A stretch of DNA of 64,000 nucleotides. Source: Nitrospirota bacterium (lineage in GTDB: Bacteria; Nitrospirota; Nitrospiria; Nitrospirales; Nitrospiraceae). The notes beneath the pieces were generated by a model. The model worked only from the letters and a program-made list of their open reading frames with translations, had not been told where the DNA came from and did no database searches. The position numbers were made by a program, and so were the translations under genes. Below, piece by piece: positions 31,177 through 40,973 of this stretch; within the stretch, counting starts at the first letter, position 1, and every line of letters starts with the position of its first letter. The DNA lies in the NCBI GenBank assembly GCA_016200355.1, contig JACQEY010000111.1:1-64000 (forward strand), read 5' to 3'.

Positions 31177-31725
31177 ATGGAATCACAGAGTCAGGTTTCG
31201 ACGCGCAAGAGACATGACGTGATTGTCATCGGCGGTGGGTCGGCGGGCTATGCCGCGGCACGGACCGCGCGCGATGCCGGCGCCGACGTGGCGATTGTGG
31301 ATCAGGGTCCGCTTGGGGGATTCTGTATCCTGCGTGGCTGCATGCCGACAAAGGCCATTCTGCGTTCTGCCGAAGTCGTCTTTACCGATCCTCAGGTTGC
31401 GGTGCTGGGGCTCAATGAAACGTGTGCGAAGGCCGGGGAGATATCGTATCTCACGGCCTCCTATCCGTTCGTCGACCATGGCAAGGCGCTCTGTCTCGGT
31501 GCCACACAGGGGTTTGCAAAGTTGCTCGCGGCGTCTCAGACCGGTGAGATTCTTGGCGCGCAGATCGTCGGCCCGGAAGCAGGTGAACTGATTCACGAAC
31601 TGATCGCGGTGATGTATTACCATGGGACAGTGGCCGATCTCCTGCGCATGCCGCACTATCATCCCACGCTGGCGGAAATTGTGACCTATCCGGCGGAATC
31701 CATTGTCGAACGATTGGGCGCGTGA
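31177..31725 (+). pseudogene. Internally deleted flavoprotein disulfide reductase (dihydrolipoamide dehydrogenase-like)
   Basis: N-terminal FAD motif and redox disulfide GGFCILRGCMPTKAILRSAEV run directly into the C-terminal dimerisation domain VFTDPQVAVLG...MPHYHPTLAEIVTYPAESI; the central NAD domain is missing; frame intact (182 aa). Confidence 0.85.
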
Positions 31726-31876
31726 GGAAGAGACTCTGTGTACTTGCGCTCAACTATTTTCCCTCGCGCTTTGAGACTGACCGCCGTTTCAGGCATCACG
31801 GTTTCCGAGGAGGCGGGAGGATCTTGCCAATGCCCTGTTGAACCGGCAGCGCCATCCAGTGTAGCGTACCCCTGCT

Positions 31877-32119
31877 ATGGCGATGCACAATAGTCCGGCT
31901 TCCAGTAGTTTGCGTACGAAAGGTATGATCGCGCGATTTGTGGGGATCGTGGCGATCGCGCTTGGGTTCGTCGTAGGGATCTATGGACTGGAAGACACAG
32001 GAACGCAGTGGATAAACACGGCGTTGGGCCTGCTGGTCACCGGCATGTTGGCTCAAGGCTATGCGCTGTATTGCTCCGTGAAGCGCATGCAAGAGATCAA
32101 GGGCCAGCCTAAGTTATGA
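31877..32119 (+). CDS. Hypothetical two-TM protein
   Basis: Two hydrophobic segments; overlaps the next gene by ATGA. Confidence 0.75.
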   Translation: MAMHNSPASSSLRTKGMIARFVGIVAIALGFVVGIYGLEDTGTQWINTALGLLVTGMLAQGYALYCSVKRMQEIKGQPKL

Positions 32120-32538
32120 AACAAGTGCATCAGTACCTGTTCACATTCTGGATGCTCCTCATCGCAGGGGCGATGCTCGCCTGCGGAGGTCCGTGGCGCG
32201 ACGGCTATTTCAGGAAGGGTGTGGATCGACTGACGCAAGACGAGGTGACGGAGAAGTTCGGGCCGCCCCATACGGTGAAGAAGCCTGTTCTCGGGGGGGA
32301 TTCGGTTTGGACCTATCGCGTGCCCTTGGCCGAAAAGGAATTGAGCTCGTTGCATTTTGCTGGTCTGGCCAACGCCACCACGCAAGCCACCTCGTTGATG
32401 GGAAAGCCTGGGGAAGGGCCCAAAGAAATGTTGTATTGCTATCGCTATACCCTGACCTTCGACGAACAGAAGATTCTGAAACAGTGGAAACGCGAAGAAT
32501 GTGTACCGGGAACCCATGATACGCTCAACGCCAATTAA
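32116..32538 (+). CDS. Hypothetical lipoprotein
   Basis: Signal with lipobox-like GAMLACGG; TQDEVTEKFGPPHTVKKP (SmpA/BamE-like feel). Confidence 0.75.
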   Translation: MKQVHQYLFTFWMLLIAGAMLACGGPWRDGYFRKGVDRLTQDEVTEKFGPPHTVKKPVLGGDSVWTYRVPLAEKELSSLHFAGLANATTQATSLMGKPGEGPKEMLYCYRYTLTFDEQKILKQWKREECVPGTHDTLNAN

Positions 32539-32639
32539 TGTTCTGGTGCGGTAATCCTGCCTGCTTAGTTGTGCACATCGATAGCTCAGCTGTGTTCGAC
32601 GAGCTCACCACGCTGATGCTCTTTCTCCTTATCGTGGGG

Positions 32640-33150
32640 CGTTGATCGTCCAAGCGATGTCAAAGAATCCGACCCTCTCGACGGAAGCGACACGTCGATG
32701 GGCGGTCTCCGTCCGCAATAGTACGGTGTTTGTGTTGCTGGCGGGGTTGGTCTTCATCTGGGCGCACGAACTTCTCTGCTGGCGATCACGTTCAGATCGC
32801 CGGTCATCGCGGCGCGATCTTGGATCATGACATCTTTGCGACAAGCACCTTGAGAGCGGGCCGAGCCGAGCTTCGCATCTCTATATCGGGCGCGTGACGG
32901 TGCTTCCGAACAGCTTGCCGTTTACGAATCCCTTGGTAAAAGAGAATCCAGGCAGGAGTAAGGGCTCTATGTTCTTGCAATTCCCCTCAGGGCCAATGAC
33001 AACTGGCGGAACGTCGAACGGCGTCTGCTCGATGCAGCAAAGACGCAGCAAAAGCCAAAGTCAGAGAGGCCAAGGGCGACGCTCAGTCGATGGGGCAAGA
33101 CATGATGGCTGCAGTTCCGGCAGCCCCTGCTCTTACTGCCGCGCGATAAA
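32640..33150 (+). pseudogene. Decayed mechanosensitive ion channel (MscS-like) gene
   Basis: Across shifted frames: VRNSTVFVLLAGLVFIWAHEL ... DHVQIAGHRGAILDHDIFATSTLR ... VTVLPNSLPFTNPLVKENPG ... GLYVLAIPLRANDNWRNVERRLLDAAKTQQ ... AKVREAKGDAQSMGQDMMAAVPAAPALTAAR*. Confidence 0.8.
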
Positions 33151-33371
33151 CTCTTGCCATCGCGCCAGTAGATTGCCCGGCCCTCGGGATGTCTTTCCTC
33201 TTGAGGGCCGCTCTATGCTGGGAACCTCTGGGCTCGCGATCGGGCGTGGAATATTTCTTCGGAGCGCAACTCCCCCGCCAACTGCTCATCGGCAAGATCT
33301 CTCGTCTTGTTCCTCTGAGGGCCTTTTGCTAGGATGCGGCGGCCTGAGTAACGATATCGATGGGTTCCTGA

Positions 33372-34145
33372 ATGAAGGTCGCCACGTTCAACGTCAATTC
33401 TCTCCGCAAGCGTTTGCCGATCGTGCTCGAATGGCTTGCTCAACAGAAACCGGATGTACTCTGTCTTCAAGAAACCAAGGTCCAAGACAGCGAGTTTCCA
33501 TTGCTGGCATTGGCGGAATCCGGATACGAAATCACCTATAGGGGAATGAAGTCGTACAACGGCGTCGCGACATTGAGCCGGGAGAAGCCGGACGCGGTAG
33601 CCTACGGGTTTGACGATGGGGGCGATTCGGAGGACGCGCGGCTCCTGCGCGTGGTGATCAAGGGGATTCCTATTGTGAATACCTATGTCCCGCAGGGCTT
33701 CGAGATCGACTCACCCAAGTATCAATACAAGCTTGGTTGGTACGATCGACTCCGCAAGTATTTTGAGAAGCATCTGTCGCCGAACAAACCGGCTATCTGG
33801 TGCGGTGACATGAATGTCGCTCCGAGGCCGATGGACGTGCACAGCCCTGAAAAACATCTCAAGCATGTCTGCTATCACGAAGATGCGCGACGGGTGTATG
33901 AAAGCACCTTGGCGTGGGGATTTCAGGACGTGTTCGTGAAACTCTATCCAGACCGGCAGCAGTATACGTTTTGGGATTACCGGGCGCCTGGCTCGTTGGA
34001 AGCGAATAGAGGCTGGCGCATCGACCATATTCTGGCGACGGCCTCGTTGGCAGGGCACTGTGTCAGGGTAGAGGTGGACGTCGAGCCGCGGCGAGCGAAA
34101 GACCCCTCAGATCACACATTCTTATGGGCGGAGTTTTCGGTCTAA
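33372..34145 (+). CDS. xth: Exodeoxyribonuclease III
   Basis: KVATFNVNSLRKRLP, CLQETKVQD, WCGDMNVA, GWRIDHIL, SDHTFLWAEF. Confidence 0.95.
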   Translation: MKVATFNVNSLRKRLPIVLEWLAQQKPDVLCLQETKVQDSEFPLLALAESGYEITYRGMKSYNGVATLSREKPDAVAYGFDDGGDSEDARLLRVVIKGIPIVNTYVPQGFEIDSPKYQYKLGWYDRLRKYFEKHLSPNKPAIWCGDMNVAPRPMDVHSPEKHLKHVCYHEDARRVYESTLAWGFQDVFVKLYPDRQQYTFWDYRAPGSLEANRGWRIDHILATASLAGHCVRVEVDVEPRRAKDPSDHTFLWAEFSV

Positions 34146-34235
34146 CCACGAGCGCAACGTCCACACCTGCCTCGTTCGGTCGATTCGGTAAGTCATCCGC
34201 ACCGACCGAACTGGCTCACGAGTTCGAACGAACCA

Positions 34236-34406
34236 TTACGCCGCATTCAGAACCCGCTGCTTCGCACGCAACGGGATGACGCGATTCTGTTCAATCAATG
34301 GATCGAGGACCAGTCCGCAATTGATACAGCGCAGCACTGCAGCTTCCTGCGAAAACTCCGGTCGCCACTCTTTCACCATCAGCCCTTTGCATTTTTGACA
34401 AGTCAT
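34236..34406 (-). CDS. Small zinc-ribbon protein (56 aa)
   Basis: Not in ORF track. MTCQKCKGLMVKEWRPEFSQEAAVLRCINCGLVLDPLIEQNRVIPLRAKQRVLNAA; CxxC...CxxC. Confidence 0.7.
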   Translation of the reverse strand: MTCQKCKGLMVKEWRPEFSQEAAVLRCINCGLVLDPLIEQNRVIPLRAKQRVLNAA

Positions 34407-34518
34407 CGTGCTCACCCCCTGCTTTCATGTGTTCCAGCGCCGACAAGTCGGCCTTTCACAAGGCAAACTCTAACATTGCAAGATTAATAAGGTGTTAACT
34501 GGCAGTTAAAACTCTCTA

Positions 34519-35814
34519 ATGTCTATACATGACGACATGCATGATGTTGCGGTGGTCGGTGCAGGCGCAGCAGGGCTGGCAGCCTCGATCTTCGCGGCAG
34601 AGACGGCTGTGAGGGGCGATCGTGAGCAGAGGATCGTGCTGCTCGATGGCGCGAAGACGATCGGGGCCAAGATCCTCGTGTCGGGAGGAGGACGCTGTAA
34701 CGTCACGCACGAGGTCGTCACCCCCACCGACTACTTTGGCAATCGCCGGATCATCAAGAACGTGCTGGCGGCGTTCTCCGTCGAGCAGGCCGTGACGTGG
34801 TTTGCCTCGTTAGGGGTCGCGCTCAAGCGCGAAGAGACGGGGAAGCTCTTTCCCGTCACGGACAAGGCGCGAACTGTCCTAAACGCACTTGTCGATCGCT
34901 GTCATAAACTGGGCGTGGCCATCTGTCCAGACCATCGAGTGACAGATATCGTCTCTCACCCCGGCTCAGAAGCCGGCTTCGTCATTCACCATCTCCATGG
35001 AAGTGTGCTAGCGAAGAAAGTCATTTTGGCAACCGGGGGCCGATCGGTCCCCAAATCTGGGAGCGACGGGTTTGGGTATAGCCTCGCCCGGCGACTCGGC
35101 CATCATGTGACGGCCACCGTCCCGGCGCTCGTGCCGCTGATGCTCGACGACCGGATGTTTCACCAGACACTCTCCGGTCTCTCGCATGACATCGAGTTGA
35201 CCACGGTGGTGAAGGGTCGTCATGTCGATTGCCGGACGGGGAGTTTGCTCTGGACCCACTTGGGGATCAGTGGGCCAGTGGTCATGGACGCGAGTCGCTT
35301 CTGGTGCCTGGCACAGGCGCACAAAGACGTCGTGGCCGTCTATGGGAATTTCCTGCCGGGTCAGACCCAAGAGCAGGTGCGGCAGTGGTTCAGGGAGCAG
35401 GTGCAGGACAACCCCCGACGATCACTGCTGAAGACATGGGCTCAACAGATACCAGAGAGATGTGTTGAGGCGCTCTGTGCCCACGCCGAGTGTGATCCCA
35501 CGACAGCGGCCGCACAACTGCCGCGAAAAGACCGAGATCGTCTGCTCGCCGTACTGACCAAGTTCAAATTCCCAATCAAACACGATCGAGGCTGGAACTA
35601 TGCCGAGGTCACAGCTGGTGGAGTCCCACTCGAAGAGGTCAATTTCAGGACGATGGAATCCAAGCTGGTGCCGGGTCTCTACCTAATCGGAGAGATCCTT
35701 GACTGCGACGGCCGGATTGGCGGGTTCAACTTTCAATGGGCTTGGGCGACAGGCTATCTGGCTGGCCGGGCGGTTTCCACACGTGTGTGTGCTGACAGCG
35801 AGGCTCACCGATGA
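34519..35814 (+). CDS. NAD(P)/FAD-dependent oxidoreductase, BaiN/HI0933 family
   Basis: VVGAGAAGLAASIFAAE, SGGGRCNVTHE, ATGGRSVPKSGSDGFGY. Confidence 0.95.
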   Translation: MSIHDDMHDVAVVGAGAAGLAASIFAAETAVRGDREQRIVLLDGAKTIGAKILVSGGGRCNVTHEVVTPTDYFGNRRIIKNVLAAFSVEQAVTWFASLGVALKREETGKLFPVTDKARTVLNALVDRCHKLGVAICPDHRVTDIVSHPGSEAGFVIHHLHGSVLAKKVILATGGRSVPKSGSDGFGYSLARRLGHHVTATVPALVPLMLDDRMFHQTLSGLSHDIELTTVVKGRHVDCRTGSLLWTHLGISGPVVMDASRFWCLAQAHKDVVAVYGNFLPGQTQEQVRQWFREQVQDNPRRSLLKTWAQQIPERCVEALCAHAECDPTTAAAQLPRKDRDRLLAVLTKFKFPIKHDRGWNYAEVTAGGVPLEEVNFRTMESKLVPGLYLIGEILDCDGRIGGFNFQWAWATGYLAGRAVSTRVCADSEAHR

Positions 35815-35952
35815 AGGTCCTGTTTCTCCCAACATGGCTTCCGCACGGAACCTTCGATTTCTTGACAGGGAGAAGGAGATCATCTATCCGTGGATATGAG
35901 AGAGCCGGTCTGTCGGCGAGTCCGAGCACGGGAATGAGAAGGAACCGATGAT

Positions 35953-36471
35953 ATGAGCCGCATCCTGAGCTGTCCACGCTGCCAGCAGCACGCTCTCTTG
36001 CGGTCTCACCCGCAATCGCCACGCGAGCATCTCGCCTCCTTCCTCTTCGTGGCGCCATTCCGCTGTCCATCGTGCAGTCACCGCTTTCTGGCGTCCCGTC
36101 TTTGGCTGGACCATTCCACGCATCCGATCGATCGCCGCGAACACCTCAGGATTCCCGTGCGACTCTACCTCTCGTTCTCCGGGGGCAAGGTTCGTGGTGA
36201 GGGAACCGTGCTCGATCTCTCGATGGGCGGCTGTATCATCAAGAGTGAAACGCAGGTCCATGCGAATGACATCTTCTATCTGCGATTATCCCTTGACGAC
36301 ACCGAGTCTCCTCTTGAAGTAGCCGGAATGGTCCATTCTATCAGCGCTCGCGGCATCGCCTTCAAGTTCCTTAGAGCTGCGCAAGAGAACAAGCGCCTGC
36401 TTGCTTTTGTCCAAGCCCAGACACCGGATCAGCCTGACAAATCCTCTGGTAAAGTCGGTGTCGCTGCCTGA
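35953..36471 (+). CDS. PilZ domain protein with N-terminal zinc-ribbon-like region
   Basis: CPRCQQ...CPSCSHRF then RREHLRIPVRLYLSFSGGKVRGEGTVLDLSMGGCII. Confidence 0.85.
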   Translation: MSRILSCPRCQQHALLRSHPQSPREHLASFLFVAPFRCPSCSHRFLASRLWLDHSTHPIDRREHLRIPVRLYLSFSGGKVRGEGTVLDLSMGGCIIKSETQVHANDIFYLRLSLDDTESPLEVAGMVHSISARGIAFKFLRAAQENKRLLAFVQAQTPDQPDKSSGKVGVAA

Positions 36472-36562
36472 ACAAGCAGGCGAATCCCTTACTCGCCATA
36501 CCATCGTTACCCAAACAGGGTTAGACGTGATTGGCAAGCTGCGGAAAAGCTAATGTGGCAGG

Positions 36563-36907
36563 CTAGATCGGGTTTTCCCAGGCAGAATGTAGCGGATGGT
36601 TGTTGATCAGTTCCTCGTGTGCGGCAAGGTCATAGGGTTCTATGGTGATGTCCTTCTCGTCGAGCGGCTCCGGGCAGGCAGGGGAACAGAGATAGGTCCG
36701 ATACGATTCAGCTTTCTCCTTCGTGGCAAACCGGCACAGCCCATATTCCGGCATCCCGGATGAGGGGTACCAAAACGCCAGTTCAATTGCACTCCCTTGG
36801 TAGATGCCGAGGGTGCGATGTGTGATCTGAAATCCGCCTGGCAGATGTGAAGAGGGTTCAAGCGACACCGGACGGTCTTGCCTCCGTATCATAATGGTTT
36901 TTCTCAT
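36563..36907 (-). CDS. Hypothetical protein
   Basis: Intact 114 aa ORF with protein-like composition. Confidence 0.65.
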   Translation of the reverse strand: MRKTIMIRRQDRPVSLEPSSHLPGGFQITHRTLGIYQGSAIELAFWYPSSGMPEYGLCRFATKEKAESYRTYLCSPACPEPLDEKDITIEPYDLAAHEELINNHPLHSAWENPI

Positions 36908-36964
36908 GATAGCATGAGCGATACCCTGTGCTATAGACCCGCACAGGCCAGAAGGAGGATAGCC

Positions 36965-37567
36965 ATGGGCCGTCGCATTTCGGTCTTCACCACCATCGCC
37001 ATCACGGTTTTGTTCGTCGGACTCTCGGGGTGCGGCTACAACGAACTCCAGGGATTAGATGAAGACACCAAAGCCGCCTGGAGCGAAGTGGTCAATCAGT
37101 ACCAGCGGAGGGCCGATCTGATCCCAAACCTGGTCGCGACTGTCAAAGGCTATGCCGCGCATGAGAAGGATACGCTTGAATGGGTGGTGCAGGCACGTGC
37201 GCAAGCCACGGGGATTCAAGTGACGCCTGAAACATTAAAAGATCCGGCCGCCTTCGAACAATTCCAAAAGGCGCAGGCTGGCCTCACGTCAGCGTTAGGC
37301 CGCCTCATCGCCATTGCGGAGAATTATCCTAATCTGAAAGCCGACCAGAACTTCCGTGATCTCCAGAGTCAGCTTGAAGGGACAGAGAATCGGATCGCGG
37401 TCGCGCGCAAGCGCTACATTGAGAAAGTGGCTGAGTACAACAAAGGCGTCCGCTATTTCCCTACGAACTTGACGGCCAAGTTCCTCCTCCATATGGAAGA
37501 GAAGCCGAACTTTACCGTGGCGGATGAAAAGGCTGTGGCCAAGCCGCCCGAAGTCAAATTTAACTGA
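36965..37567 (+). CDS. LemA family lipoprotein
   Basis: GCGYNELQGLDEDTKAAWSEVVNQYQRRADLIPNLVATVKGYA. Confidence 0.95.
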   Translation: MGRRISVFTTIAITVLFVGLSGCGYNELQGLDEDTKAAWSEVVNQYQRRADLIPNLVATVKGYAAHEKDTLEWVVQARAQATGIQVTPETLKDPAAFEQFQKAQAGLTSALGRLIAIAENYPNLKADQNFRDLQSQLEGTENRIAVARKRYIEKVAEYNKGVRYFPTNLTAKFLLHMEEKPNFTVADEKAVAKPPEVKFN

Positions 37568-37580
37568 GTTCACGTATTCG

Positions 37581-38477
37581 ATGGAAGCCCTCAACATGAG
37601 CCGTGTCTGGCGAGAGCCGGCGCGGCTCATGGTCTTTCTCGGGGTGATGTTCGCTGCGGCCTCAGCCTGGCCGCTTGACGTGCCGCCACTTACAGGCCGC
37701 GTCGTGGATCTTGCGCATATACTTCCCCCCGATGTCGCCACCTCGCTCACCCACGACCTCGAAGCCCACGAGACGAAAACCAGCAATCAAGTTTCCGTAC
37801 TGATTCTGCCATCGCTCGAAGGCGAACCGCTCGAATCTTTCTCTCATCGCGTCGGTACCACCTGGAAGCTCGGCCACAAGGGTACTGATAACGGCGTGCT
37901 GCTGCTCATCGCTCTGCGCGAGAGAAAAGTGCGTATCGAAGTTGGGTATGGCCTCGAAGGCACCTTGACGGATCTCCGTTCCGCCCACATCATTCGGCAG
38001 GAAATCGTGCCACGGTTTCGAAGCGGAGATCTGCCGGGCGGCATCGCCGCAGGGGTCCAGGCCATTCTCGATACCATTGAAGGCACCTACAAGGCTGAAG
38101 AGGTGCTGCCGGGTCACGACCGTTCTGGCCAAGAGCCGACGGCCTTTGAGTATGTGATCATCGGGATCGTCGTCGGAACCCTGGCCGGTATCGTGTTAAG
38201 CCATGGACTTCAACGCACCCGTGCATTGATCGGGAGCCTGCTCGCATTCCTCGTCGCGCAATTCGCGAGTGTGGGGTTAGGGCTTGCCGCAGCCGGGATA
38301 ACGGCTTTCTTACTTTGGTTGATGCTGCAAGCGAATCGCAGCGGAGGCCGGCGTGGGGGGCGGGGAGATGGTATCGTGATAGGCCCTGGAGAGGGATTCG
38401 GCGGTTCATTTGGCGGCGGAGGATTCAGCGGCGGGGGCGGTTCATTTGGCGGTGGCGGTGCCTCAGGAGGTTGGTAG
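37581..38477 (+). CDS. TPM domain protein (YgcG-like)
   Basis: VSVLILPSLEG...GVLLLIALRERKVRIEVGYGLEG; Gly/Ser-rich C-terminal tail. Confidence 0.9.
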   Translation: MEALNMSRVWREPARLMVFLGVMFAAASAWPLDVPPLTGRVVDLAHILPPDVATSLTHDLEAHETKTSNQVSVLILPSLEGEPLESFSHRVGTTWKLGHKGTDNGVLLLIALRERKVRIEVGYGLEGTLTDLRSAHIIRQEIVPRFRSGDLPGGIAAGVQAILDTIEGTYKAEEVLPGHDRSGQEPTAFEYVIIGIVVGTLAGIVLSHGLQRTRALIGSLLAFLVAQFASVGLGLAAAGITAFLLWLMLQANRSGGRRGGRGDGIVIGPGEGFGGSFGGGGFSGGGGSFGGGGASGGW

Positions 38478-39125
38478 ATGAAGCCTTTCACCGACGCAGA
38501 ACGAGAACGGATTAAGCAAGCGGTCCAACAAGCCGAACGGGTTACGAAGGGCGAGATTGTGCCGATGATCGTCCCGTCCTCGGCGCTGTATCGCGAAGCC
38601 GGCTATCGAACGGGACTCATCCTCGCCCTGCTCACGCTGGCCCTCCTGCTGACGATCGAAATCTACTGGCTGCCCTGGGGGTGGCACGCAGGCAACGCGG
38701 GCTGGCTGTTGTTGGCGGTGGTTGCGTCGTATGGGCTCGGGCAGTGGCTTGGCAGGGTTCCAATGGTCGTCCGCCTCGTTACGTCGCGCGAACGTATGGC
38801 GCATAAAGTGACCCTGCGCGCCGAGCAGGCATTCTACAAGCACGGGTTGCACAACACACAAGGCCGTACAGGAATCCTGATCCTTGTCTCAATGCTGGAG
38901 CGGCGCGTGCACGTATTAGCGGACAAAGGCATCAACGATCACGTCCCTGCCGGCACATGGGACGGACTGGTCAACGGCATCCTCGACGGCATTCGAACCG
39001 GGCAAGCGACCGATGCCATCTGCGTGGCGATTGCGAAATGCGGCGCCCTCCTGGCGCAGGTCAGTCCTTCCGATTCCCGCGATAACCCCAACGAGTTGCC
39101 GGACACATTGATTCAAGAACCTTAG
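38478..39125 (+). CDS. TPM domain protein
   Basis: Adjacent to the previous TPM gene; TGILILVSMLERRVHVLADKGI. Confidence 0.9.
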   Translation: MKPFTDAERERIKQAVQQAERVTKGEIVPMIVPSSALYREAGYRTGLILALLTLALLLTIEIYWLPWGWHAGNAGWLLLAVVASYGLGQWLGRVPMVVRLVTSRERMAHKVTLRAEQAFYKHGLHNTQGRTGILILVSMLERRVHVLADKGINDHVPAGTWDGLVNGILDGIRTGQATDAICVAIAKCGALLAQVSPSDSRDNPNELPDTLIQEP

Positions 39126-39130
39126 CCCAC

Positions 39131-39296
39131 ATGATTCATGAAGCTTCTGCTGTAAGCGCGGATACGCGGCTGCGACGGGCAGTCTCGCCATTCAGCCCTT
39201 CGACATACTGCACGAGTATGCCTCAGGGCTTCACGGCTCTGAGTCCCCGTCTCGCTTCGCGTCTGCACGCTTTCGCGACGAACCTTCGTGAATCAT
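39131..39296. repeat. Intergenic inverted-repeat element
   Basis: Arms ATGATTCATGAAGCTTC and AACCTTCGTGAATCAT. Confidence 0.6.
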
Positions 39297-39356
39297 GCGG
39301 GCAAATCGCCAGCTTGATAGACTGCCCGGCATCGTTCCGCTAGAATCCCGACATTC

Positions 39357-40970
39357 ATGTCCGATCCTACGACGGTACCCCCAGCTCCGGCGAATGCGCA
39401 GGACGAGACTCGCTCGGTGGTCAAGGCGGCCGGCGTGGTCGGTGTGGCCACATTCTCCAGCCGTATTCTCGGGTTCATCCGCGACATGGTGTTGGCGAGA
39501 ATTTTTGGTGCGACGCCCGCTGCAGACGCGTTTTTCGTGGCTTATCGTGTCCCTAACTTGCTTCGTGAGCTATTTGCGGAAGGGTCGATGTCTTCCGCCT
39601 TCATTCCGGTTTTCACAGAATATCAGACGCTCAAGTCGAAACGAGATGCCTGGGAACTGGCAAGCGCCGTCTTCACGACGCTGCTCACAATTGTGACCGG
39701 TATCACGATCCTGGGCATAATCCTCGCGTCCGGAATCGTCTGGCTCTTGGCGCCGGGATTTCATGACGACCCAGCGAAGCTGGGCATGACGACGTTGCTC
39801 ACGCAGGTCATGTTTCCCTATCTGATCTTTATCAGCCTGGCCGCGCTGGCGATGGGCATCCTAAATTCCATGCGCGCCTTCGCGGCGCCGGCGTTCTCGC
39901 CGGTGTTCTTTAATATATTTATCATCGGCTGCGCGCTCTTTTTATCGCCGACGATGCCGGAGCCGATCCTCGGCGTGGCCATCGGGGTTGTGGCGGGAGG
40001 CGCGGCGCAGTTTGCCATGCAGTTGCCAGGCTTGCGTCTGCGCGGGATGCTGTTTGGATTTCGGTTCAACCCAAGCCATCCCGGCTTACGGCGGATCGGC
40101 GCGCTGATGGTGCCGTCGCTTCTCGGTCTCTCCGTGACCCAGATCAACATTACCGTGAGCACGATCCTGGCCTCCTTTTTTGCGGGTGGGCCGACCTATC
40201 TCTTCTACGGCATGCGGTTGATTCAGTTTCCACTCGGGATTTTTGGTGTGGCATTGGCCACGGCCATTTTGCCGACACTCTCGGCGCAGGCCGCGCGCGG
40301 GGCGCTGGATGAATTGCGGACGACGTTGGGATTCGGTCTTCGCATGATCCTCTTTATCATCCTGCCGGCGATGCTGGGCCTCATCCTTTTACGTCAGCCG
40401 ATCGTCCATCTATTCTTCGAGCACGGGACCTTTACGGCACACGATACGGCCGAGACCGCATTGGCGGTGCTCTGTTATTCTGTCGGCCTCTGGGCCTTCG
40501 GAGGCGTCCGCATCATTGTCTCAGCCTTCTACTCCCTGCAAGACACGCGCACACCGGCTATTTCTGCGGCCATCGCCATCGCGGCCAACCTCGTCTTCTC
40601 GCTCCTGCTGATGTCGTCTCTTGGCGCGGCTGGCCTGGCCTTGGCCACAGCCTTGGCGGCGATGGTCAATGGAGGCATCTTGGTCGCGGTGCTGCACCGC
40701 CGGTTAGGCGGCGTGGAATGGGGCGCTGTGGGACGATCGTCGCTGCGCGTGCTGATCGCATCCGTGCCGTTGGTGGTGATCTGTGCCTGGGTGGCAGCAG
40801 CGCAGCTCTGGACGCATCCTGGTGAATGGATTGAAAAATCGGCCATGCTCTTCATGGCCATCTGATTGAGCGTGAGCGGTTATCTAGGTGTCCATGCCTT
40901 GCTGCGGTCAGAAGAACTTGGTCTGGTCTGGGGAATGGTCAAACGGAAACTCAAGCGAGGAGCGGCATAG
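39357..40970 (+). CDS. murJ: Lipid II flippase MurJ, interrupted by an in-frame TGA at 40863-40865
   Basis: MurJ-like throughout ([48 protein letters not shown]). After the TGA the same frame continues [34 protein letters not shown]. Confidence 0.85.
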
Positions 40971-40973
40971 GCA

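Noticed and set aside
32894-33541. 215-aa plus-strand ORF as a gene
   Set aside because: It is a readthrough of MscS remnants that runs into the xth start region.
40863-40865. TGA in murJ as selenocysteine
   Set aside because: MurJ is not a known selenoprotein family, position is a membrane helix, and no SECIS-like element was evident.
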